Assembly: GCF_009742725.1 (NCBI RefSeq)
Contig: NZ_WPHG01000001.1
Location: forward strand, 1,090,001 to 1,154,000
Origin: Nitratireductor arenosus
Lineage (GTDB): Bacteria > Pseudomonadota > Alphaproteobacteria > Rhizobiales > Rhizobiaceae
DNA: 64,000 nt
Direction: 5' to 3'
The position numbers and the translations under genes were made by a program. The notes below the pieces were generated by a model. The model saw only the letters and a program-made list of their open reading frames with translations, searched no databases and had not been told where the DNA came from. Shown piece by piece: positions 11,062-18,617 of this stretch (the first letter of the stretch is position 1; each line of letters begins with the position of its first letter).

Positions 11062-12384
11062 TCAGCCGATCGCATGCTCGCTGACCGGATCGCGCAGGAA
11101 GAGGTCGCGTGGCCAGCTCACCCGGGCGATGGCGCCCTGTCCGGGACCGCTTGCATTGCCGAAGGCAACCGCCGCGCCGGAGCGCTCAAGCAGGGTTTTG
11201 GCGATGAACAGCCCGAGCCCGAGCCCGCCGCCGCCCTCGTCCTGCCGGCCCGAGCGCGTGGTCATGTAGGGTTCGCCGATACGGTCGATCACCTCCGGCG
11301 GAAAGCCAGACCCGTCGTCGGTGACCTCGATCGAGACATGGGCCGTGTCCCAGCTCCAGCGCACGGTCACGCTTTCGCGCGCAAAATCGACGGCATTTTC
11401 GACCAGATTGCCGAGCCCGTAAATGACGCCGGGATTACGCCGCCCCGCCGGCTCGCGGCCTTCGACCGCGCCCGGTTCGAGGCGGATGTCGATGCCGAAA
11501 TCCCGGTGCGGCGCGATCACGTCCTCAATCATCGCCGTCAGCGTCATCCGCGCCATATGTTCCTCGCCCTGCGAGGACAGGCTGGTCAGCCGCTGCAGGA
11601 TCTCCTTGCAGCGCTCGCTCTGCGACCTGAGCAGGGTGACGTCCTCGCGAAAGCGCGGATCGCTCTCCAGGGCCCGTTCCATCTCGCGCGCCACCAGGGC
11701 GATGGTGGCAAGCGGTGTGCCGAGTTCGTGGGCCGCCGCCGCCGCCAGTCCGTCGAGGGCCGACAGATGTTGCTCGCGTTGCAAAACCAGCTCGGTGGCG
11801 GCCAACGCGGTGGCGAGCTGGCGTGCCTCCTCGGCCACCCGCCAGGCATAGATCGCGGTAAAGGCGGTGGTCGACAGGATCGCCATCCACATGCCGATGA
11901 CATAGAGGAACGGCATCGCCAGATTGCTGCCGCCATACCAGGGCAACGGCAGATGGAAACTCACCAGCAGCGAGGCGGTGACCGCGACCACCAGGCCGAG
12001 CACGGCGGTCAGCACCAACGGCAGCGAGGTCGCCGAGACGATCACCGGAACAGACATCAGGATCGCAAACGGGTTGGTCAGTCCACCGGTCAGGTAGAGC
12101 AGTCCGGCGAGTTGCAGGACATCGAGGAACAGGACGCAGAAGGCGGCCCCCGGCTTCAGCCTGTGGGTAGCGGGGTAACGGAAGGCCAGAAACAGATTCA
12201 CCCAGGCCGAACAGGCGATCAGCGCGAAGCAAAGTCCGACCGGCAGCGGAAACGTGAACCAGTAGGCCACGACCAGCACGGCCGCGCTCTGGCCGATGAT
12301 GGCGAGCCAGCGCAGGCGGATGAGCGTGTTGAGCCGCAATTGCCGGCTTTGCTGATGGTCGGGCGTGCGAAGATCCTGCAGCAT
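11062..12384 (-). CDS. actS: Redox sensor histidine kinase ActS/RegB
   Basis: A 440-residue membrane histidine kinase of the RegB/PrrB/ActS family. Six hydrophobic segments occupy about 27-180. GGLTNPF (100-106) matches the conserved quinone-sensing loop. The phosphoacceptor is H219 in AAAHELGTPLA. C259 in SERCKEILQRL corresponds to the redox-active cysteine of RegB. ATP-binding motifs are NLVENAVDFA, DDGSGFP and GGLGLGLFIA. The start ATG has AGGAGG close upstream. The kinase signals to ActR immediately downstream on the same strand. All key residues are present, so redox sensing by both quinone and thiol is expected by family analogy. Confidence 0.95.
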   Translation of the reverse strand: MLQDLRTPDHQQSRQLRLNTLIRLRWLAIIGQSAAVLVVAYWFTFPLPVGLCFALIACSAWVNLFLAFRYPATHRLKPGAAFCVLFLDVLQLAGLLYLTGGLTNPFAILMSVPVIVSATSLPLVLTAVLGLVVAVTASLLVSFHLPLPWYGGSNLAMPFLYVIGMWMAILSTTAFTAIYAWRVAEEARQLATALAATELVLQREQHLSALDGLAAAAAHELGTPLATIALVAREMERALESDPRFREDVTLLRSQSERCKEILQRLTSLSSQGEEHMARMTLTAMIEDVIAPHRDFGIDIRLEPGAVEGREPAGRRNPGVIYGLGNLVENAVDFARESVTVRWSWDTAHVSIEVTDDGSGFPPEVIDRIGEPYMTTRSGRQDEGGGGLGLGLFIAKTLLERSGAAVAFGNASGPGQGAIARVSWPRDLFLRDPVSEHAIG

Positions 12385-12484
12385 CGCCCTCCTATAGGCC
12401 GCGCGGCCGCTCGCGCCAAAGGGAATCTGGGGTCGGGCCGCTCCGTCTTTGCCTGGCCGATGCGATGCGCGGCCGGGCGCCTGG

Positions 12485-14950
12485 TTAGCGCCCGCGCGAC
12501 TTGGCGCGCGCGGTCGGCTCGGCCCGCAGCGGCTCCTCCGGCCAGGGATGTTTGGGATAGCGCCCGCGCATGGCCGCGCGTACCTCGGCCCACGACCCGC
12601 GCCAGAAGCCGGGCAGGTCGCGCGTGGTCTGGATCGGGCGGTGCGCCGGCGACAGCAATTCGAGCGTCAGCGGTACGGTTCCAGCCGCGATGGCGGGGTG
12701 GCGGTCGAGGCCGAACAATTCCTGCACGCGCACGGCAAGCACCGGCGCGTCGTCGCGATAGTCGATCGGGATATGATTGCCCGACGGCACTTCGAAATGG
12801 GTCGGCGCCAGCGCTTCGACCCGCCTCTGGTCGTTGTGATCGACCCGCGCCAAAAGGGCCTCCGCCAGCGTGTGGTCCGCTATGTCGGCGATGGCCGCGC
12901 TGCCGGTCAGAAACGGCGCCAGCCAGTCGCCAGCCGTCTCGCGCAGCGCCGTATCGCTCATTTCCGGCCATGGATCGCCGAGTCCGCGTCGCAACCAGGC
13001 GAGCCTGCGCCTGAGGCCGGTCGACTTCTTGCCCCAGCGCAGGATGGCGATGCCGCGTGCGCTGACGGCGGCGAGGATGGCACGGTCGGCGTCGGCCCCG
13101 GTCGGCGGCGGCAGCGGGCGCTCGGCAAGCGTGATCGCGCCGAGGCGGCTTTTTTCGCGCGCCCGCACGGTGCCGCTGTCGCTGTCGAATCCGGTTTCCG
13201 TCCCGGTCTCGATGCGGCCGGCAAGCACGGCGCGCAGATCGTCCTCCTCGACCGCCGCGGCGGCGACGATGCGGGCGTTGCGCGCCTTGCCCTGCAGGTC
13301 GGCGACGACCAGAAAATCGTGTCCGGCCAGCGGATCGGCCGGGTCGATCTCGCCACCTCGGCCATTGGCGAGGACGTAGCGGCCCGGTCCGCCGCGCGCC
13401 ATCGCCACCCGGTCGGGCCAGGCATGCAACAGCAGCCTGCCCGCGCCGGTTGCTCCTGCGTTCGCGCCCGTGCGGATACCGGCGCCTGCCGCTGTGGCGA
13501 GCCGCTTGGCCAGCGCCCGCGCATTGCCGGCCCGAGGACCGCGATCGCGGCGAAACCGCGCGAGCCGGGCGTCGAGGTCGATCTGCTGGCCGCCAAGGCC
13601 GCGTTCGGTCAAAAGCACGGCCAGTTCCGCGGCCTGGACGGCCGCTCCGTCCCGCGCGGCCCTGGCGACCATATGGGCGAGGCGCGCCGGCAGAGCGAGA
13701 CGGCGCATCGCCACGCCGTCGGCGGTCAGGCGTCCGGTTTCGTCGATGGCGTCGAGGTCGCGCAGTAGCGCGCGCGCCGCGGCGAGCGCGGCGGCGGGCG
13801 GCGGATCGAGAAAGGCGAGGCTTGTCGGGTCGACGACCCCGAAGGCGGCGCAGTCGAGCACCAGGCCTGCGAGGTCCGCCGCCGCGATTTCCGGCGGCGT
13901 GAAGGCGGGTAGCGACGCGGTCTGTTCGGCGCGCCACAACCGGACCGCGACGCCCGGCGCCGTGCGTCCTGCGCGTCCTGCGCGCTGTTCGGCCGACGCA
14001 CGAGACACCCGTACGGTTTCGAGCCGGGTCAGCCCGGTGGCCGGCTCGAATTTCGGCAGACGCTGATAGCCTGAATCGATCACCACCCGAACGCCGTCGA
14101 TGGTGATCGAGGTCTCGGCGATCGCGGTGGCCAGCACGATCTTGCGGCGGCCTTCGGGCGCCGGGCGGATCGCCGCATCCTGGGCCTTGCCGTCCATGGC
14201 GCCGAAAAGCGCGATCAGATCCGCATTTGCCGGCAGCCGGCCGGCGAGCCGTTCGGCGGTGCGCTCGATTTCGCGCTGGCCCGGCAGGAAGACGAGGATG
14301 CTGCCGTCCTCCTCGGAAAGCGCCGCGCGCACGGCGGCCGCCACGGCGTCCTCGAGCGTTTCGCCGCCGGGGCGCTCGCGGTAACGGATGTCGACCGGAA
14401 AGCTTCGGCCATGGCTTTCGATCGCCGGCGCGTCGCCAAGCAGCCGGGCGACGCGCGCGCCGTCGAGGGTTGCCGACATCACCACCAGCCGCAGATCCGG
14501 CCGCAACCCCTGCCTGACGTCGAGCGCCAGCGCCAGGCCGAAATCGCCGTCGAGCGAGCGCTCGTGGAACTCGTCGAAAACGACACACGCAATACCGGCA
14601 AGCTCCGGATCATCGAGGATCATGCGCGCCAGCACGCCTTCGGTGACGACGAGAATGCGCGTTGCCGCCGAGATTTTTCTGTCCATGCGCATGGCGTAGC
14701 CGACCGTGGCGCCGACCTCTTCGCCGAGGAGGGCGGCCATGCGCCGCGCGGCGGCGCGCGCGGCCAGCCGGCGCGGTTCCAGGATCAGGATCGTGCCGTC
14801 GCTGCGCCAGTCCTCGCCCAAAAGCGCGAGCGGCACCAGCGTGGTCTTGCCGGCGCCCGGCGGCGCGACCAGGACGGCGTTTCCCGGTCCCGCGAGCGCG
14901 GCGCGCAGGTCGGGCAGGATTCGGCTGACGGGAAGGTCGGGCAGGGTCAT
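12485..14950 (-). CDS. hrpB: ATP-dependent helicase HrpB
   Basis: An 821-residue DEAH-box helicase of the HrpB type. Motifs in order: Walker A APPGAGKTT near residue 30, Ia EPRRLAARA, II DEFHER (a DEFH variant of DEAH, usual for HrpB), III MSATL, V TAIAETSITI and VI QRAGRAGRT. After the helicase core come the HrpB-specific middle and C-terminal domains ending with PTHFEVPSG...LSPAHRPIQTTRDLPGFW. ATG 14950 begins at the family's N-terminus (LPDLPVSRILPDL); 14 further codons to 14992 have no support. HrpB's cellular role is poorly known; it is a non-essential RNA or DNA helicase. It stands upstream of actS but 100 bases apart. Confidence 0.95.
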   Translation of the reverse strand: MTLPDLPVSRILPDLRAALAGPGNAVLVAPPGAGKTTLVPLALLGEDWRSDGTILILEPRRLAARAAARRMAALLGEEVGATVGYAMRMDRKISAATRILVVTEGVLARMILDDPELAGIACVVFDEFHERSLDGDFGLALALDVRQGLRPDLRLVVMSATLDGARVARLLGDAPAIESHGRSFPVDIRYRERPGGETLEDAVAAAVRAALSEEDGSILVFLPGQREIERTAERLAGRLPANADLIALFGAMDGKAQDAAIRPAPEGRRKIVLATAIAETSITIDGVRVVIDSGYQRLPKFEPATGLTRLETVRVSRASAEQRAGRAGRTAPGVAVRLWRAEQTASLPAFTPPEIAAADLAGLVLDCAAFGVVDPTSLAFLDPPPAAALAAARALLRDLDAIDETGRLTADGVAMRRLALPARLAHMVARAARDGAAVQAAELAVLLTERGLGGQQIDLDARLARFRRDRGPRAGNARALAKRLATAAGAGIRTGANAGATGAGRLLLHAWPDRVAMARGGPGRYVLANGRGGEIDPADPLAGHDFLVVADLQGKARNARIVAAAAVEEDDLRAVLAGRIETGTETGFDSDSGTVRAREKSRLGAITLAERPLPPPTGADADRAILAAVSARGIAILRWGKKSTGLRRRLAWLRRGLGDPWPEMSDTALRETAGDWLAPFLTGSAAIADIADHTLAEALLARVDHNDQRRVEALAPTHFEVPSGNHIPIDYRDDAPVLAVRVQELFGLDRHPAIAAGTVPLTLELLSPAHRPIQTTRDLPGFWRGSWAEVRAAMRGRYPKHPWPEEPLRAEPTARAKSRGR

Positions 14951-15130
14951 GGCGGGTTCAACCGATACGTTTGGACCGGGCCGGGTCGGCATATCAGCGC
15001 CGGCATTGCGCTGGCAATGCGCAAAGGAGCCGGCGCCGGCAAGGGCGTCGGTGAATTGCCTCGGATGCGGTCTTGATCCCCACCTCGCGGGAGCCTAGCT
15101 TTCACCTGGCGGCGTGAAAACGTCGCCGAC

Positions 15131-15275
15131 GTTCTCAGGGCGGGGTGGAAGTCCCCACCGGCGGTAAGGGGGTCTCCCCCAAGCCCGCGAGCGCCGGAGC
15201 GGTCACAGGCCGGTCCGGGTCAGCAGATTCGGTGCGAATCCGAAGCCGACGGTCACAGTCCGGATGGAAGAGAAC
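15131..15275 (+). ncRNA. FMN riboswitch (RFN element)
   Basis: The stretch shows the conserved FMN aptamer elements in order. It opens with GTTCTCAGGGCGGGGTG, then AGTCCCCACCGGCGGTAA, then AGCCCGCGAGCG. The 3' half has GGTCAGCAGATTCGGTG, then AATCCGAAGCCGACGG, and closes with ACAGTCCGGATGG and GAGAAC, which pairs with the opening GTTCTC. It lies 106 bases before ribN on the same strand. FMN binding is expected to switch off expression, so riboflavin import rises when FMN is scarce. The expression platform between 15276 and 15381 shows no classical terminator; control of translation initiation is possible. Confidence 0.97.
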
Positions 15276-15381
15276 GGGTCAGATAACCGAACGCGTCCTT
15301 TGGCTCGTCGCCCAAGGCCGCGCGCGGTGTCCGATCCCGCATCCCTGAGGTTTCTGGGTCAATGCGAAAGGATCGGACCGA

Positions 15382-16272
15382 ATGAGCCAGACTGCCTCGA
15401 TCGAAACCACCCCGGCCGCGCTGCGCGGTGCCGCGATCATGGTGGCGACCGGCCTCGCCTTTGCCGGCCTCAATGTCGCCGTGCAATGGGCGAGCGTCAC
15501 CGCCGGCGCCACCGCGCCGGCGATCGCGTTCTGGCAATATGCCATCGCGCTGGCGCTCGCCGCGCCGCTGGTCTGGCGCGGCGGCGTGCATATCCTGCAT
15601 ACACGCCATATTTTTCTGCATCTGGCGCGGGTGCTTTTGGCCGCGGCCGGCGTGCAGCTATGGATCCATAGTCTGTCCGTCGTGCCGATCTGGCAGGCGA
15701 TCGCGCTTGCCATGACCTCGCCGTTCTTCGTCGTGGCGGGGGCGGGCCTGATCCTGCGCGAGCGGGTCGATTTCGCCCGCATCGCCGCCACGGCGGCCGG
15801 CTTCGCCGGCGCCATGATCATCATCGCGCCCTGGTCGGAAAGTTTTACCCATCACGCTTTCCTGCCGGTGCTGGCGGCGGCGTGCTGGGCCGGCACGTCG
15901 CTGATCACCAAATATCTGACCCGGCTGGAGCCCACGGCCGGCATCACCGTCTATCTGCTTTTGCTGCTGACCCCGATCAACGCCGCGATCTGGCTCGGCT
16001 CGGGTTTCGAGATCCCGCCGCAGGCCGCCTGGGGCGCACTGCTCGTCGCCGGCGCCCTGACCGGGCTCGCGCAATATCTTCTGACCTGGGCCTATGCCAG
16101 CGCCGACGCCGCCTATCTGCAGCCTTTCGACGATCTGAAGCTGCCCTTCAACATCGTCGCCGGCTGGCTGGTGTTCGGCGCCGCGCCGACATCGGGATTC
16201 TGGCCGGGCGCGGCGCTGATCGTTGCGGCCTCGCTCTATCTGATGCGGTGCGAACGGACCGTCGCGGCCTGA
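15382..16272 (+). CDS. ribN: Riboflavin transporter RibN (EamA/DMT family)
   Basis: A 296-residue inner-membrane protein of the drug/metabolite transporter superfamily with two EamA repeats and about ten hydrophobic segments, for example GAAIMVATGLAFAGLNVAVQ and GALLVAGALTGLAQYLLTWA. EamA sequence alone does not fix the substrate. The FMN riboswitch directly upstream does: RibN proteins of Rhizobium, Ochrobactrum and Vibrio are EamA transporters that import riboflavin under FMN-riboswitch control. The start at ATG 15382 gives the family's N-terminus. No riboflavin biosynthesis gene is next to it, so this locus is for salvage. Confidence 0.88.
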   Translation: MSQTASIETTPAALRGAAIMVATGLAFAGLNVAVQWASVTAGATAPAIAFWQYAIALALAAPLVWRGGVHILHTRHIFLHLARVLLAAAGVQLWIHSLSVVPIWQAIALAMTSPFFVVAGAGLILRERVDFARIAATAAGFAGAMIIIAPWSESFTHHAFLPVLAAACWAGTSLITKYLTRLEPTAGITVYLLLLLTPINAAIWLGSGFEIPPQAAWGALLVAGALTGLAQYLLTWAYASADAAYLQPFDDLKLPFNIVAGWLVFGAAPTSGFWPGAALIVAASLYLMRCERTVAA

Positions 16273-16356
16273 GCCCGCTATTTCTCAATGCCGCGTGAGA
16301 CGCGCTTGATCCCCGGCCGGGATGGTGCATCTTCGTCGCGAAACGGGAGACAGGCG

Positions 16357-16407
16357 ATGGCTCGAATATCACGGAACGTTTTCATCGAGCCGGGGCGGGC
16401 GGCATGA
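16357..16407 (+). CDS. 16-codon leader ORF overlapping the small membrane gene
   Basis: A very short frame, MARISRNVFIEPGRAA, preceded by GGGAG seven bases before the ATG. Its TGA (16405-16407) overlaps the ATG (16404) of the next gene in an ATGA arrangement. The downstream gene lacks a good ribosome binding site of its own, so the mini-ORF may couple its translation. It could also be a real micro-protein. The evidence is limited to the ribosome binding site and the overlap. Confidence 0.4.
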   Translation: MARISRNVFIEPGRAA

Positions 16408-16628
16408 GCGGCCAGTCCGCCTCGGTGTTCGATCCCTTGTGGCGGCGGCTGGCGATCATCGCCGTTTGTGCCGGCTGGACGGTGCTGGAATGGCTGAACG
16501 GCCAGACCGCCTGGGCGCTGCTTGCCACCGCCGCCACCGTCTACGGGACCTGGAGCCTGCTGATTGCCTGGACTCCGCCATCGGAGGGACCTGTCGCTCC
16601 GGGCGAGCGGGACGGGAAAGGTGAGTAG
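16404..16628 (+). CDS. Small membrane protein, DUF3329-like
   Basis: A 74-residue protein with two closely spaced hydrophobic segments (LAIIAVCAGWTVLEWL and TAWALLATAATVYGTWSLLI) and a charged C-terminus. The pattern FDPLWRRLAII...GWTVLEW...YGTW resembles the small DUF3329 proteins of rhizobia, whose function is unknown. It starts in an ATGA overlap with a 16-codon leader frame and is convergent with phnF. The family assignment is from memory of the pattern and is moderate. Confidence 0.65.
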   Translation: MSGQSASVFDPLWRRLAIIAVCAGWTVLEWLNGQTAWALLATAATVYGTWSLLIAWTPPSEGPVAPGERDGKGE

Positions 16629-16680
16629 TCGCCCAATGCGCGGCTTGGCGGTCGCTGTTGGAAAGGACCGACTGCCCGCC

Positions 16681-17421
16681 TCAGGCCGTCACCGACAATT
16701 CTACCCTGTCGGCGGCGAAACGCGTTTCGGCGAACTGGATCGGCCGGCCCTCCGGGTCGACATTGACGGCGATCGCGACCAGAACGATCGCACCCGGTGA
16801 AAGCCTGAGGTCGTCGAGATCGCCGTCGTCGGCGTGGCGGGCCGACACCAGCGTCGAGGAGCGGAAATAGTCGGCGACGCCGTAGCGCCGGAACGCCAGC
16901 GTGACCGAGCCGAGTTCGCGATAGGTTTCCGCGAAGCCGGCGAAGCGGTCGGCGTCGAACCAGCTTGTCGCGCGCGACACCGGGCGGCCGTCGGCTTCCG
17001 AAACCGTGTCCATGCGAATCACCCGCGCGTCGGACGCCAGAGCGAGCGCCTCGGCCGTGCGCCGGTCGGCGGCCTCCTCGCGATGGTCGAGCAGGTGGCC
17101 GCGCCTGTCGCGGGCCTGGTCGCGCAATCCTTCGGAAAACCGGGTGCGGGCGCCGATCGGATAGGTCAGGCGCCGGCGCTGCTCGACGAAGGTGCCGCGC
17201 CCCTGCTCGGCCCGTAAAACGCCTTCCTCGACCAGCGCGGCGATCGCGCCGCGCACAGTGTGGCGGTTGACACCGAAATGCGCGGCGAGCGTGGTTTCCG
17301 GCGGCAGTCGCCCGTTCGCGCCCAGCCTGCCCTGGACGATGTCGCGCCGGATCTGATCGGCGATCTGGCGCCATAGCGAAATCCCGCTGCGCCGTTCCAT
17401 CGTCCTGTCGGGGTTTTTCAT
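16681..17421 (-). CDS. phnF: Phosphonate operon regulator PhnF (GntR/HutC family)
   Basis: A 246-residue GntR-family regulator. The N-terminal winged helix contains LWRQIADQIRRDI and FGVNRHTVRGAIAALVEEGVLRAEQGRGTFV, the classical GntR DNA-binding signature. The C-terminal half is a UTRA ligand-binding domain (about 80-240), placing it in the HutC subfamily with PhnF. It is divergently transcribed from phnG with 109 bases between starts, the standard position for PhnF. It probably represses the phn operon and is released by a phosphonate-related ligand or by phosphate status. A candidate operator lies at 17488-17503. Confidence 0.9.
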   Translation of the reverse strand: MKNPDRTMERRSGISLWRQIADQIRRDIVQGRLGANGRLPPETTLAAHFGVNRHTVRGAIAALVEEGVLRAEQGRGTFVEQRRRLTYPIGARTRFSEGLRDQARDRRGHLLDHREEAADRRTAEALALASDARVIRMDTVSEADGRPVSRATSWFDADRFAGFAETYRELGSVTLAFRRYGVADYFRSSTLVSARHADDGDLDDLRLSPGAIVLVAIAVNVDPEGRPIQFAETRFAADRVELSVTA

Positions 17422-17433
17422 TGTCGTTTCGCC

Positions 17434-17451
17434 CTGTCACGGCAACGTCAT
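17434..17451 (+). promoter_or_regulatory. Putative Pho box upstream of phnG
   Basis: CTGTCAC, a four-base spacer GGCA, then ACGTCAT: two direct repeats of the CTGTCAT type (6/7 and 5/7 matches) at 11-base spacing. It ends 20 bases before a TATAAT box, so it replaces the -35 region as expected for a PhoB-activated promoter. Confidence 0.65.
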
Positions 17452-17471
17452 GGACACACGCTAGAACACGG

Positions 17472-17477
17472 TATAAT
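17472..17477 (+). promoter_or_regulatory. -10 box of the phnG promoter
   Basis: A perfect TATAAT, rare in this GC-rich DNA, in the phnF-phnG gap. TGGACA at 17451-17456 is a poor -35 at 15-base spacing, which fits an activator-dependent promoter served by the overlapping Pho box. Confidence 0.6.
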
Positions 17478-17487
17478 TTGTATGGTT

Positions 17488-17503
17488 GTCTATATCAATA
17501 GAC
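17488..17503. promoter_or_regulatory. Candidate PhnF operator
   Basis: A perfect inverted repeat GTCTAT-ATCA-ATAGAC (16 bases) about 10-15 bases after the TATAAT box, so it covers the expected transcription start of the phnG operon. HutC-type regulators bind such short palindromes. Assignment to PhnF rests on position in the divergent promoter region. Confidence 0.6.
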
Positions 17504-17530
17504 GAATATTCACAGCAACGGTCGGATCGG

Positions 17531-18001
17531 ATGAAAACGCAAGACAGGCAGGACGAGGCAAGCCCACCGGCGCGTCGGGACGCCATGGCCGTGATCGCGC
17601 GCGCCGACGGCGATGCGCTGCGGCGGCTCTGGGCCGAAGCCGGCTTCGAGGAGCTGGCCGAATTGGTGCGTGGCCCCGAAACCGGGCTGGTGATGCTGCG
17701 CGGGCGCATGGGCGGCGGCGGTGCGGCCTTCAATCTCGGCGAGGCGACGGTGACGCGCGCCACCGTGCGGCTGGCGACCGGCGAGGTCGGCCATGCCTAC
17801 GCGCTCGGCCGCGATCGCGACAAGGTGCGGATCGCGGCCACGGTCGACGCGCTGTGGCAGCGTCCGCAAAGCCGCGACCGGGTCGAAGACAGGATTGTTG
17901 CGCCGCTGCGTGCGGCCGGCGCGGCCGCCGACGACGAGCGCCGGCGCGAGACGGCGGCCACCAAGGTCGACTTTTTCACCATGGTGCGCGGAGAGGATTG
18001 A
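17531..18001 (+). CDS. phnG: C-P lyase subunit PhnG
   Basis: A 156-residue PhnG, part of the PhnGHIJ core complex of carbon-phosphorus lyase. With PhnI, PhnH and PhnL it takes part in making alpha-D-ribose 1-methylphosphonate 5-triphosphate from ATP and phosphonate. The family core is visible in GLVMLRGRMGG, FNLGEATVTRATVRL, GEVGHAYALGRDRDK and the end VDFFTMVRGED. ATG 17531 is chosen as a typical N-terminus (MKTQDRQDEA); the alternative at 17486 would overlap the putative operator. The TGA shares its A with the phnH ATG, showing tight coupling. It is the first gene of the operon. Confidence 0.93.
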   Translation: MKTQDRQDEASPPARRDAMAVIARADGDALRRLWAEAGFEELAELVRGPETGLVMLRGRMGGGGAAFNLGEATVTRATVRLATGEVGHAYALGRDRDKVRIAATVDALWQRPQSRDRVEDRIVAPLRAAGAAADDERRRETAATKVDFFTMVRGED

Positions 18002-18612
18002 TGGAATTTTCCACTCGTTCGATCGATGGCGGTTTCGCCGAGCCGGTGATCGCCGCGCAAGGCGTGTTCCGCGCCCTGATGGAGGCCATGGCCCGGCCGG
18101 GCACCGTCCACGCCCTGCCGCCGCTGGCCGCCCCGCCCGCGCCGCTGACGGCCGAGGCCGGCGCCGTCGCGTTGACCTTGTGCGATCACGACACGCCGGT
18201 CTGGCTCGACCCCGAACTGCAGGGCTCGGCCGAAATCCGTGACTGGATCGGCTTCCACACCGGCGCGCCGTTCGCGTTCACGCCGGCGGAGGCCCATTTC
18301 GCCCTCGTCTCACGCCCCGGCGAGCTGATCGCGCTGGAAAATTTCGCCCAGGGTTCGCAGGACTATCCGGACCGCTCGGCGACGATAATCCTGCAGCTCG
18401 ACACGCTTGCGGCGGGCGCGCCGCTGGTGCTGGAAGGGCCGGGCATCGAGACCCGCGCGCGGCTGGCGCCAGCGCCGCTGCCGCGCCATCTGGCGACGCA
18501 ATGGCGTCAAAACAACGCCCGCTTCCCGCGCGGCGTCGACCTCGTCCTGACCGCGCCCGGCGCGATCGCCTGCCTGCCGCGCACCACCCGCATCGTCGAA
18601 ACGGAGGGCTAG
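18001..18612 (+). CDS. phnH: C-P lyase subunit PhnH
   Basis: A 203-residue PhnH, the PLP-transferase-fold (but cofactor-free) subunit of the C-P lyase core. Recognisable segments are FAEPVIAAQGVFRALMEAMARPGTVH at the start, LTLCDHDTPVWLD in the middle and FPRGVDLVLTAPGAIACLPRTTR at the end. The ATG overlaps the phnG stop by one base. Length and motifs match the family. It acts in the cytoplasm in the PhnG2H2I2J2 complex. Confidence 0.94.
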   Translation: MEFSTRSIDGGFAEPVIAAQGVFRALMEAMARPGTVHALPPLAAPPAPLTAEAGAVALTLCDHDTPVWLDPELQGSAEIRDWIGFHTGAPFAFTPAEAHFALVSRPGELIALENFAQGSQDYPDRSATIILQLDTLAAGAPLVLEGPGIETRARLAPAPLPRHLATQWRQNNARFPRGVDLVLTAPGAIACLPRTTRIVETEG

Positions 18613-18617
18613 AAGCC

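Noticed and set aside
11074-13014. Plus-strand frame of 646 codons over actS and hrpB
   Set aside because: Antisense to two recognised genes, no ribosome binding site and no domain features.
12219-14588. Long minus-strand frame of 789 codons in the hrpB region
   Set aside because: A shifted-frame shadow of hrpB; the translation is dominated by Arg, Pro, Gly and Ala and has no motifs.
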